64,000 nt of DNA from Tanypteryx hageni. Its lineage: Eukaryota; Arthropoda; Insecta; Odonata; Petaluridae. The position numbers were made by a program, and so were the translations under genes. Of this stretch, positions 23,401 through 34,775 are shown piece after piece. Below the pieces are notes generated by a model. That model did no database searches. It saw nothing but the letters and a program-made list of their open reading frames with translations, and was not told where the DNA came from. How positions within the stretch are numbered: the stretch's first letter is position 1; each line of letters opens with the position of its first letter. The stretch lies in NCBI GenBank assembly GCA_028673005.1, contig CM054116.1:36366854-36430853 (forward strand). Reading direction: 5' to 3'.

Positions 23401-23800
23401 ATTCGGACGAAATTTAGACCATAAGGTCCACTCTTACATTTAACCCTTCGTCAATGTTATGTTACATTATATTAAAATATCTTAAATTACATCAAGAACA
23501 ATTAAGATGACAAAATACTAATACAGACAGAGAGAGATGGATAGGTACATATCCAGGAAAACTTCTAAGAAAGGCAAGGTATTTGTGGGAAAAACCTAGG
23601 AAGGTCCTGGCTTGGCCAACCTAGTAAAAACCCATGCAGGAAAACACCCACGAAGTGAAGGGGATGTAAAAAACCTGCGAATATGAACGATACAATAACA
23701 CAATAAAGTGAAAAATAAAAAATTATGTTAATATAGCAGGTTAATACTAATAAATAAATAAACGAGAAAAATATTTAAGATAAAATGGCAATGAACGAAT
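23401..23800. other. AT-rich island between purine tracts
   Basis: It begins with TTTATTCGG and a 'gaccataaggtcc' phrase, then AT-rich sequence. It may be the 3' tail of an old retroposon on the minus strand; no protein-coding part is left, so the call is weak. Confidence 0.3.
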
Positions 23801-24360
23801 AAGAGTCCTATTAAAGAGGAGTGGAGGGGGAGGGGAAGAGGGAAGAGAGAGAGAGAGCAGGAGGCAGAGTTAGTCTGAGCAGACGCCAATCTTTTGGCCG
23901 TGAAGAGCTCTCTTTTTCTCTCTCACTCCTTCTCACTCTCTAACCTAGAATTTCATGAACTTTTACTCCCTATCACTCTCTGTCTGCAAGGGGATCATAG
24001 GGGAAATGAGGAGGAGGGAGAGACGGAGGGCAGCAGCGGGAGAGAGAAGTTGAGATCGGCCATGGCCCGCTTACGATGGAACAATACGGCCAATCGATAG
24101 GACAGAAACTAAGGCAAAAGTGTGGCGAAAGTAGGACTGTGTGGCCAAGAGGGTATGAGAGGTCGGCCGAAGAGAAGGCATGAGGGAGAGAGAGAGTGTG
24201 AGAGAGAAGAGAGAAAAAGAAAGAAAGAAAGAGAGAGGGGGGAGTGTGGGCGGAGAATACAGAGAAGAAGAGAGAGGGGAAATGATGCTCGGTGGAATCA
24301 GAGGAGCGTGAGTCACTAGTCTTCGCGGGAATTATTTCCCGCTTGGAAGCGTCTGTACCT
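23801..24360. repeat. GA-rich low-complexity tract
   Basis: Purine-rich with (GA)n runs at about 23850 and 24185-24240. The frames are compositional. Confidence 0.65.
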
Positions 24361-26449
24361 ACTCCACGTGGAACTCGAGCATCATAATTATCTCCACGCG
24401 GTAGCAATTTTTTGTGACAGCGAATTTAATTGTGAAAAGTGCAACTTGGGGATGCCATTTCTGATTTTTTTTAGAATCAGCTTCGGTGCTGACATTGTCG
24501 ACGCAATCAATAGAAACATGAAGGGAAAATATGAGCAAAACATATTTAAACTGGCTGATATATTGCGCTTTAAAATGCAATATTTAGCCCATCTGACGGC
24601 GTTTACCCGATAGATAATGTAGGTTACATTTTATGGCTACAATTTTTTTTAATCGTGAGATTAATTTCCAAGATATTGGAAAGTATTAAGTGTTTTATTT
24701 TTGTGATTTATGAAATAATATGTCTATAAATGTAGATACATAGTGATCAAACTACAGAAATATAAAATACAAGTAACATCTGGATGTAACAATAAATATA
24801 AATACACATGTTGTAAACCAAAAGTAATTCTATCACGACCTCCCCGAAAAATCCCTGGCCCAAAATGGGGTCTCGACGTAGAGAATTGAAAAAAGCAGAA
24901 CTTGGGACAACAAAAATCAGAAGCATTACCAAGGAGAGCAATTTTATTGCTTTGGAGCAAAACCGGATAAAGATTTGTTGGGTGGCCGGAGATTCCGAAA
25001 AACGCCCACGAAGGAAAAGGAAGCACTTGCATTCAAACGTGTGTTATTTTGAGCTATTGACGTCATATTGGAAATCACCTTTAGAGCTATGAAATTATCC
25101 CAACCGTTGAGGTTTAACCATGTGGAAATTCCGGTTAAATCTTCTGTGCATTTGAAGTGAAAAGGATTGCTATGTACCGTATAAAGGAAGTTCAAAGCAT
25201 AATTATGCCTCTTTAAGGAAATATAAAACCTTATTTTCCAAAAGCTAGAACTTGTATTTCGAACTTGGATAATTTAGATTTTCCTTTAAATAGGCTAGGT
25301 ACTACATTATTATTGTTTAAAGTTAACTAGGGGATATGACTAGCTGGACTAAACATGCACTTACCATTATTCTAAGAATATTAAAACAACTATATATCGA
25401 TTTTTTTACAAAAGCGGGTTTTATTAATTTGGAAATTATTATTTCCATCTGAAAACATTAAAAAGGAACAAAAAAATCTATAGTCAACGGTTCACTCAAT
25501 AATTACCTCAATCGAAAACGAAAATGGTACGTTACTGAATGCAACACACGATGGATTCAAACAATGACAAGACAACGTGACTTTACTTACAGATTAATTA
25601 AATTTATCGCCGTTTGTTTTTAATATATTTTGCAAACGGAATAAAAACCAGAATTTTTAAGTTTTATGGCGAGGAAAAATATATGGGATATTCGTTAACG
25701 AATGCAAAATTCTGTTTCCTGATGTTTGCTACGGTTTGAAATTGAATTACAATTCACCGCCTTTTATCCGCATGAAACCAGCCAGATGTGATTGTAATTA
25801 ACGACCTGAAAGTGGAATTATTTGCAAACGACTGAAAATATAGGAAAAACGATTTAATAACTCATTCAGTAACTTGAAAATATAAAGCATTTCCCGAATA
25901 ACAGGAGATCATAGAAGAAATATATTATTACTCTTGCAAATGCGTGGCTGTTCACACAAGAATATATTATAAATATTTTCGAAGACGTAGCAACATCCCA
26001 CGTTCATTTAGCACGTTTACAAATAAAGATTCCGGAGAACGCGACGAAGAAAAAATGACACGGGAAAACACAATTTACAAGAGTTGACGATGCAGGGCAG
26101 CGCGCTCCACAGAACGAGAGCGAGATCACCAATTATGCAACGGCCGCGCCGTCAGCACCAGCCTGTTAACAGTGACCGTCTCCTTCGCTTTCTAACTCCG
26201 CATTGTTTTTCATTTTTTTTAACGGGGCTCCCGCGTCGTCTACCCCGCCCTCTCCCCCACACACTCCACGCAGCTATCCCATCTCCCAGGCATGCACGCA
26301 GCAGAAACGGGGATGGCTGCAGGACCGGGTGGAGGGGTTTTGGGAGAAGCGGAGGACCCGGCAATTCATTTTTTGTACACGGTAATTATTTTTGTGGAAA
26401 AACTACATCCGTCACGATGACACTCGAGGGCCAAAGGTCGAGGAGCGCG
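24361..26449. other. Non-coding stretch
   Basis: Mostly AT-rich, with a GC-rich patch at 26090-26450. Frames of up to 122 codons have no recognisable domain. No bounded element seen. Confidence 0.4.
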
Positions 26450-28295
26450 TGAGAGAGAGAAACTAAGGGAGAGATAGAGAAACTAAGGAAGAGAGAGAGA
26501 GAGAAACTAAGGGGGGGGGAGAGAAACTAAGGGAGAGAGAGAAACTAAGGGAGATAGAGAGAAACTAAGGAAGAGAGGGAGAGAGAAACTAAGGGGGGGG
26601 GGAGAGAGAGAAACTAAGGGAGAGAGAGAGAAACTAAGGGAGATAGAGAGAGAAACTAAGGGAGATAGAGAGAGAAACTAAGGGAGATAGAGAGAGAAAC
26701 TAAGGGAGAGAGAGAGAAACTAAGGTAGAGAGAGAGAAACTAAGGGAGAGAGAGAGAAACTAAGGTAGAGAGAGAGAAACTAAGGGAGAGAGAGAGAGAG
26801 AAACTAAGAAAGAGAGAGAGAGAGAAACTAAGGGAGATAGAGAGAGAAACTAAGGGAGATAGAGAGAGAAACTAAGGGAGATAGAGAGAGAAACTAAGGG
26901 AGAGAGAGAGAAACTAAGGTAGAGAGAGAGAAACTAAGGGAGAGAGAGAGAAACTAAGGTAGAGAGAGAGAAACTAAGGGAGAGAGAGAGAGAGAAACTA
27001 AGAAAGAGAGAGAGAGAGAAACTAAGGAAGAGAGAGAGAGAAACTAAGAAAGAGAGATAGACAGAAACTAAGAAAGAGAGATAGAGAAACTAAGAAAGAG
27101 AGAGAGAAACTAAGAAAGAGAGAGAGAGAAACTAAGAAAGAGAGAGAGAGAAACTAAGAAAGAGAGAGAGAGAAACTAAGGAAGAGAGAGAGAAACTAAG
27201 GGAGGGAGAGAGAGAGAAAAACTAAGGAAGAGAGAGAGAGAGAAACTAAGGAAGAGAGAGAGAGAGAAATTAAGGAAGAGAGAGAGAAACTAAGGAAGAG
27301 AGAGAGAGAAACTAAGGAAGAGAGAGAGAGAGAAACTAAGAAAGAGAGAGAGAGAAACTAAGGAAGAGAGAGAGAGAGAGAGAAACTAAGGAAGAGAGAG
27401 AGAGAGAAATTAAGGAAGAGAGAGAGAAACTAAGGAAGAGAGAGAGAGAAACTAAGGAAGAGAGAGAGAGAGAGAGAAACTAAGAAAGAGAGAGAGAGAA
27501 ACTAAGGAAGAGAGAGAGAGAGAGAGAAACTAAGGAAGAGAGAGAGAGAGAGAAATTAAGGAAGAGAGAGAGAAACTAAGGAAGAGAGAGAGAGAGAGAA
27601 ACTAAGGAAGAGAGAGAGAGAAACTAAGGAAGAGAGAGAGAGAGAAACTAAGGAAGAGAGAGAGAAATTAAGGAAGAGAGAGAGAAACTAAGGAAGAGAG
27701 AGAGAGAAACTAAGGAAGAGAGAGAGTGAGAGAGAGAAATTAAGGAAGAGAGAGAGAAACTAAGGAAGAGAGAGAGAGAAACTAAGGAAGAGTGAGAGGG
27801 AGAGAAACTAAGGAAGAGAGAGAGAGAGAAACTAAGAAAGAGAGAGAGAGAAACTAAGGAAGAGAGAGAGAGAGAGAGAAACTAAGGAAGAGAGAGAGAG
27901 AGAAACTAAGGGAGAGAGAGAGAAACTAAGGGGGAGAGAGAGAAACTAAGGGAGAGAGAGAGAAACTAAGGGAGAGAGAGAGAAACTAAGGGGGGGGAGA
28001 GAAACTAAGGGAGAGAGAGAGAGAAACTAAGGAAGAGAGAGAAACTAAGGAAGAGAGAGAGAGAAACTAAGGGAGAGAGAGAGAGAGAGAGAAACTAAGG
28101 GAGAGAGAGAGAAACTAAGGGAGAGAGAGAGAAACTAAGGGAGAGAGAGAAACTAAGGGAGAGAGAGAGAAACTAAGGGAGAGAGAGAGAAACTAAGGGA
28201 GAGAGAGAAACTAAGGGAGAGAGAGAAACTAAGGGATATAGAGAGAGAAACTAGGGGAGAGAGAGAGAAACTAAGGGGGAGAGAGAGAGAGAGGG
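26450..28295. repeat. GAAACTAAGG minisatellite, about 1.85 kb
   Basis: Roughly 80 units, each a near-invariant GAAACTAAGG (or ...TAAGA) core followed by a variable GA-rich spacer, giving units of about 16-30 bp. A higher-order period of 194 bp is visible: 26641-26834 and 26835-27028 repeat the same ordered series of unit variants. The core stays fixed while only the GA spacer length changes, so slippage acts mainly on the spacers. Ser/Leu-rich minus-strand frames are artefacts. Confidence 0.9.
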
Positions 28296-29579
28296 AGGGG
28301 ATGAGAAGGAAAAACATAAGCTCGAGAAGGTCAAAGAACATCTTATATAAGTGTGAGAGATACAATGGAGGAAAAAGGCGCGGGCAAAACCATTCCGTGG
28401 GAAAGAAGCGCAGGTTCGAAAAAAAAAAGAAAACGACTTTTTTTCGCGTCGAAATACATTTTCGGATTTTTTCTTCCTCTGCACGAGGCCGTGAAATGGC
28501 TCGCTTTACTTTTCTACGCAGTGACTCGGACAGAGGGCTAACTCGCGATGCTTACGGAGCGTTACTCAAGAGTTCCCTCTGCGTGGAAATGGAAGGTCTT
28601 CTTCAATAACAACGGCGCTGCTGGAAAAGAAGAATGAATGTGAAATGCGAAAGCGTGCTTAAGAGAGCGTCCGTCTTCACTAGGAGGGCGCTTCGACCGC
28701 TATAGAAACGAGTGACACACTTTCCGGTGAATGTTAACTTTACCACTCAATCGATCAAGGGAGACTTTTTCATAGACGGAGGAAAACGATGACATAATAG
28801 ATTTTCAAATTAGAAAACTCTAGTAATGCGGTATGGAAGTATGTATATAATGGTAGTTGTCTATATTCGACAATACATGGCGTTAAGAGGCATGCACTTA
28901 ATTCAGAGTTACATACATAAGTCTGTACGGACCGTACGGACTACTGAAATGGCTTCAGCTGAGACAATTTAATGCGTTTTTTATTATCGTACCTTAGCTT
29001 AGAACGCTGATATTTTAGCCTGGAATCGGGGAGTACTGATCTACATCAATGATTCGTTTAAAAATTTCGAAAACATTTATTTGGTTTTCTTATAATTCTT
29101 CTAACTAGCTCACAGACTGTACTCAAACGGTCTATTTCGATAAGCACACCAACGATGAAAAGGACGAGCGTACCACTACCGCCGCCCTTCCACCAAGAAT
29201 TGCTAAAGCGAAGAAGGAAATAATGAGTGAGGTCCTATAATGATTCCCGTTAGTGTGTTCAAGTCGATACGATTTTAACACATAATCGATATATTGGAAT
29301 GTTTCCAGGAGAAATTGGTGAACAATCGACCAAGTGCGATAGTTATTGTGAATCTGGAAAATTCGTTCGGCTAGCGAAACATTTAGTCAATAGATAGTGG
29401 TGGGAACAATGCCACGCATTCGAAATTAGCTGCCCCGCTGAACTTTGATATTTAGCAGCGGTCAAATAATTTCCTGAGGGCGAGATGCACAAAATTTTTG
29501 ACTAACTGGATACAATTCACTCCCTCGATAAACGTGAAATTTTTAAATATAGTAAACACTAAAATCATTCTACCCTTAA
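28296..29579. other. Non-coding stretch
   Basis: No gene recognised. A near-perfect palindrome (AGTCTGTACGG and CCGTACGGACT) lies at about 28921-28945. Confidence 0.4.
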
Positions 29580-30498
29580 CCGTAATCCTACCAGGCTGTG
29601 ACTTAGAGACATATTTGAATTTTTATTCATGATTATATCAACAAATAAATTCATTTGGCATGGAGACTTTGGGTATTCTATTATTTTGTATTTCTACCTA
29701 AATGGACGGAATTAACTTTTTTTCTCTCTTTGTGTTTCATTTATACAGTCCCTAATATAAAATCCCTACGCTAACAGGATGTGACCCAGGGACACATTGA
29801 CACAGTGTAAAGAAAAGTCTTCTGTTAGTGCATGGTTTTGTTGATCTAAATTATATACTACTAAGTCATTGGCAACTGTGGTCTGTATATTTGTAACAAA
29901 CATGTTAAAATATTTTCATTTGTAGTACGTGCATGAAAAACAATGAGCATAATATGTAACATTTATAAAAAAATACTGTGCCTGTCCAAGCAATGTTACA
30001 GAGATTGGGGCCTAAATATTTTGAATAAACATTTTAAAAAATGTCATTTGTAATGCATTCGTGAAAAAACAATGAATAAGTAATATCTGACATTATAACA
30101 TATATGAGCTGTCAATAAAAGTAATATTGCAATGACTGTAAACTAATAATTGTAATGAGTACTCCAATGAGGTTGACAATTATAATGCATGAATGAAGCA
30201 TTTTGTTAATAATAAGCTGCTGATCCGGGCAATGTTGGTGTGATTGTAGTATAATATTTGAAATGAACTTTCTAAGATGGTTGTAAAACTTTGGTGAAAA
30301 TCATTTCTCTATGTAATAATATTTAAAATGTTATAAAAATATTTGTCTAGAATAAAATAGAAATCTCATGTAATCATGCATAGTGTGTGAATAATAAAAA
30401 TAATGTCCTAATGAATCATATTTTCAAAATTGATCATGTGCGTCTCTTAGTCACACCCCGGTAGTTAACGTCAGTAAATGAGCCTGGTAGGATTAGGG
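29580..30498. mobile_element. piggyBac-type MITE, 919 bp, TTAA duplications
   Basis: TTAA flanks both sides (29576-29579 and 30499-30502). The tips are inverted repeats: CCGTAATCCTACCAGGCT on the left and CCCTAATCCTACCAGGCT read inward from the right, 17 of 18 identical. Just inside, 'gtgactTAGAGACA' is matched by 'gtgactAAGAGACG' in opposite orientation, and the phrase recurs around 29780. TTAA target sites and CCC/CCG tips are the hallmark of piggyBac. The interior is AT-rich with no transposase frame, so it depends on another element. Confidence 0.8.
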
Positions 30499-30502
30499 TT
30501 AA

Positions 30503-31329
30503 AGCAATCGGCTCTAAGCCGTCAATATGGAACATGTTGGGAAAGTCTACAGTTGCAGACGTTAATTTGTGGAATTTTTCCTTATTATAAAATCGGAAAA
30601 TTTGTACTTATATTTCCACTTTAAAGATTTTTTTATTTCGACCATGGTTTCGACGTGTTAAAACGTCATCTTCAGGGTAAAGACTAGGGAGAGTAGCGCT
30701 GTGTATATACAGAGAGAAAGTTATTTTGATGTTTAATGCACAGATTCTTTTGTGTCGCATTCATTATAATATTAATCTGAATATTGTTTACTTTCAAGAT
30801 TTTCTAAAGCAAATTAGTTTTCTACCTATCATTTCCATCTTCGATTCACGGAGATGAATAATTTATTAATTTAACCGCTTTTTTCTTACAGTAATTGCAT
30901 TTTAAAACTTGTTCTTCAGGCAACAACGATTCAAGAGAAGCAGAGTAAAAATGTCTACATATCCCAAGTAATAAATTCAAAATTAGTCCCGATGTTTTCC
31001 GCATTCTTATCAAAAGCGTAAATTGTCACGGAACAATAGATATAAAATTGGCGACAAAAACGAAAGGACGCAAAAAACAAGGCCGCTAAAAAAATATCGA
31101 CGAAAAATAAAATGGGACACATTTCAATAACCTAATGGCGCCTTCCCCTCTCCACTAATAGGCATTTCCTGCAGGGAACCTAGGATCTCTTTTCTCTTCT
31201 TTCGTTGCTTCACGAAGGCAAGCATCCAGATGGCAATGCCGCAGTGTATTTCCGACGTCAATGACATATTGCCCGTCGAGATTCACTCTTCTCGCCGAGT
31301 CAGGCCACTGTGAAATCGCGAAGTGAAAG
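30503..31329. other. Non-coding stretch with retroelement-like phrase
   Basis: 30640-30690 contains 'accatggtttcgacg' and 'aacgtcatcttcaggg'. Such 'guard' phrases often occur near the ends of Penelope-like and related retroelements in arthropods. No reverse transcriptase or GIY-YIG frame is readable, so this is only a hint of a remnant. Confidence 0.3.
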
Positions 31330-34172
31330 GAGAAAGAAAAGAGAGATAATAGAGAGAGAAAGGGCGAAAAGAGTATTATTTTCGCCTCAAGTGGATGGAT
31401 TCCGCGGGTTCATTTCGCACGAGACCATTTTTCCTTCGACTCTGGGATAAAGACAAGAAAAAAAGACTATATATTCCTCCTCCTCCAGATAGTGGTTCGG
31501 ATCTAAGGCGTCAGAAGTTCCACACACAATGCGATGCAACGATGCAACGCAAACCGCCGTTTCCCCTCTTCTCTCCCTATCCCCCTCACTCTCACCTCCT
31601 CCCTCCACAGGCTGCGCCGCGCTGCCTCCTCAGTCTCCCCTCCGACCGCCTCCGTCCACGGAGGTTCCCCTACTCCGCTTCCGCGCCCTGTCTACTCGCA
31701 TTCGCGCAGTGCACCATCCGGCGTCGATACGGTCGGGCGGAGCGCGGAACTCGTCGACGCGGACTCGCTCGGGTTCGTGTGCGGGGTTTCCCGATTCGTT
31801 TCGAGGACTTGTTTCGTAAAAATAACGAGCGGCGCCCGTTCTGAGAAGTTTTCCCCGTGTGTGCCACGTCGGTGGCGTTGGGAGTGTTTGTCGTTGGCGA
31901 AGTTTTACCGAAAGGATTCCAAGACTGTTAAACAGTGACGGAACGACGTCGATGCGTAAAAGTGACGGAAGAAAACCGCCCAGTGACTCTTAAGTTTGTT
32001 TCGTTCATTATTTTTTTTTAACCCGCAACCTCGTTTTCATCCCTCTTAACTAAAACCGCAGAGGAAAACGAAAACGAAAGCAACAAGAGCGGGAAATCAA
32101 GTTCCTCGCTTGTCGTTCTCGCTCTATGCCTTCAGGATATCGCGAGGTTTCCTCCGCTGCTTAAAACTTTATTTTCCTCTCCAGTTCGTGTTCCTGGTTG
32201 CATACTCGATCCCTCTACGGGAAATCTCGAAATTTTTGTTTTTAAACTTCCGCTTCTTTTTTAATTAATCCGATTAGAAATCCGAAGAACTTTTTTACTT
32301 CAGAAGCAGCGTCCACCCACGCTCGCTCTCTATATTCCCTACTGCAATTCTCCCGCATATTTTCCCTCCTTCCCATTCTTCACTTCCTCTCCCGCTCTAA
32401 CTCTCTGGTTACAAAAGCAATATCCGGCGGTGCCCATTCGAGTGAGGAGTCCTCAAGGTCTCCCACGCATGTCCTTTCATTCAAATTAGGCCGCCGTAGT
32501 GTGTGTGATGAGCCACGGAAGCTGGTCTCCATTGTCCACCTGAAGATTACATCAGAGGCAATCGCCCGAGTTGTTTCCGGACGGCGTTGCTAAATCGCCG
32601 TCGGCGAACGTTTTTCGAACGAAAATAAGTGCCTAAAAACGATCGGAAGCATTCGTTCGTCCCCGCGACGAAAATAATCCTCGCTGCGCGCGATTTCGAA
32701 GGATTCCTCAATTGAAACATTCCAACATCAAGAGGGAGAGAGTTTGATAAATAAAGAGTGAGAGAGAGTTGAAAAGTGAGGGAAGGACGGATATCCAAGG
32801 TGACCACGACCACTAGTTACCAGAGGGCGTGAGAAGGACAGATAATAAGCCCACGCGGTCAGCTGGACGCTGGAAAATCGAGAGCGGAGAGAACCTGCTC
32901 TCGATCGGGGAGAGAGAGAAAGAGACCCAAATTTCTGCGCGAACCGAAGGTTGGAGCGTTCCGATCTTCTTTGCCGGGAGAGAGCCTTGAATAAAATAAC
33001 GCGCTCCAGACTCCGAAGTGGAAATTATTTCTTTTTTTTACATCGGCTGAAAAAATATAAGGACCGGGAGGAAGCTGACGCACGTTTCAGCAACAAGGGG
33101 GACGCCGAGTCGTGGCATACGTGCGTGTGAGAAAACATTCACGCGACGGAGTCCCGGTGACACGCGCGTGCGTGCGTGCGCGCGCGCGCGAGGGAAACGC
33201 GTGCAAACCGCACGTTTTTAACGGATGATCGAAAATATTTTCGAAACGAAGGAAATGCCTTGTCCGTGCGCGCGCGGGCGAGCGAGAAACTAAAGAGTGG
33301 ATAACTGCCGTGTGAGCGGATGTAGTAATAACCGAAGAGCAAAATCGCCCAGAGGAAGATCACCCCGGCGCACGGAACGACAGTCGCACCCGCACGCACA
33401 AACACAACAATACGGTCGAAACACATGACATGCGCGCTTCACTCCCAATCCGTCCGTTTTGCAACACGAAACCAATTGGTTTACGGGGTGAGTAACTTCA
33501 TGCCGAGCTCGTCACGAGAGGTTGGATGTTGAGCCAGTAAACACCGCACAACAACCTTCGTCTCGCCCCTCTTGACCTCTGGATCGCTCATTCCCGATCA
33601 GAAGCGGACGCACGCGAGATTTGACGTCATCCGCTCTGGATTCTGAGTCCATTCGCTTCCTCCGTGCACCGATTTTCTCAGTCCGTTTACGGCCTCCACG
33701 CCGCACAGAAGGCCCGGTGAGAAAATCACAGCAGCAGCGCCGGAAGATGCTACGGAAAAACAAAGCGAACCCACGACATAAACGGCGATTCGAGGAACAT
33801 TCCGAGGAAAATATTACGCCGGAAAATTGACGCGCGTGAATAGGAAACGAAGAGCGGCGGACGGCCGGTGAAATGGTCGCTTCGGCGGAGGATATTACTC
33901 GATTGGCTATCCCCGGACAGTCATCCCGCCTCCGCGGGGGATGGGGTTTCCCCCTTCGGCTCCTCCTGAGGTAGTGCCGACTTCCGGGAAGTCGCCCACC
34001 GGAGAGGTGTCTTCGAGTTTCCGCGAGCAGCGACGCCGCTCAGGTTGCGTGCTGCGCCGGAAGTGCAGCGCGAGGCCGCGTCTGGAGCCGATGCGGGCGC
34101 GATTTGCGGGCGAGTGAGCGGAACGGCCACAAGGAGATTCCCACGGCGAATAGGACCTCCCCCGAGGACGTG
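31330..34172. promoter_or_regulatory. CpG-rich block, possible promoter and 5' UTR
   Basis: GC and CpG content rises clearly above the surroundings over nearly 3 kb, including a (CG)/(GCGT) run at 33160-33192. It ends in the candidate coding exon at 34173-34286. Many short frames are open on both strands, none with a domain. A GTGAGT donor-like site lies at 33488-33493. A transcription start region with a long 5' UTR is a reasonable inference, but no TATA box or start site can be fixed by eye. Confidence 0.35.
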
Positions 34173-34286
34173 ATGCGACACTACACGGCGGCGGCTTATC
34201 GAGATGGAAGGCCATCGCACGAGGAGTGGGATGCATACGGCGAAGAACCGTTGGTCGGAGAGCACAGCGACGAGGATATCCCGAGG
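34173..34286 (+). CDS. Candidate first coding exon, 38 codons, unknown protein
   Basis: An ATG at 34173 with G at -3 opens a frame that reaches a consensus splice donor (AGG|GTAAGG at 34284-34292) exactly at a codon boundary. The peptide is acidic and hydrophilic, rich in Glu, Asp, His and Arg, and ends ...HSDEDIPR. No family is recognised. The same frame is open upstream to 33975, so the true start could be earlier or the exon longer. A transposon-rich region follows, consistent with a long intron; no second exon is found in the window. In GC-rich sequence open frames arise by chance, so the support is the position at the end of the CpG block, the start context and the donor. Confidence 0.3.
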
Positions 34287-34335
34287 GTAAGGGAAAATAT
34301 ATACCTGTCTGTCGGTTTTGTGGGAAGAATTTCGA

Positions 34336-34510
34336 ACGTATTTCTCAAACTAAGGGTCGCGACCCATTTCTGGGTCGCGAGGCTGGCGTAACGTAAAAAT
34401 GGTTGCATTCTAGCCTTTTGCTACAAATTCATGAAAACTCGACTCAAAAGCCGGTCTTCCTTATCGTAGGGCGCATAGATGTCGCGTGGCTAGGAGTTTG
34501 AAAACCGCTA
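34336..34510. mobile_element. hAT-type MITE, about 175 bp
   Basis: Left end TATTTCTCAAACTAAGGGTC continues into an internal palindrome GGGTCGCGACCC...GGGTCGCG. The right end, read inward, is TAGCGGTTTTCAAACTCC. The order 'TTCTCAAACT then GGTCGCGACC' is a known signature of small hAT elements in animals. The tips have decayed and no target duplication is clear. It lies 50 bp after the candidate splice donor. Confidence 0.6.
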
Positions 34511-34775
34511 TACTGTTAGATATCCTTATAGTGAGTAGTCCAGCTGATCCAACCCAATCAATTATAAATAATAGCAGTTTTAAATATAGAGAAAGTAAAA
34601 TTTAGATGATTATTGAAATGCTTCATTATTTACTACGCTGGATTGGGGTACCTATGTAATGAAAGTTGTTAAACAATGCGCCTTGAATAGTTTTTTCTCC
34701 GACTTAAGGTACTAATTGAAAAAATCCCATATGTCGCATTGTTTTATCCGAAAATTAAAAAAAAACAGGTTTTAA

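Noticed and set aside
26450..28295. CRISPR array
   Set aside because: The 'spacers' are GA simple sequence, the repeat core is 10 bp, there are no cas genes, and the genome is eukaryotic.
31395..31938. Coding exons of 96-149 codons in the CpG-rich block
   Set aside because: All three plus frames and a minus frame are open; the translations are Arg/Pro/Ser-rich without domains, as expected from GC-rich sequence.
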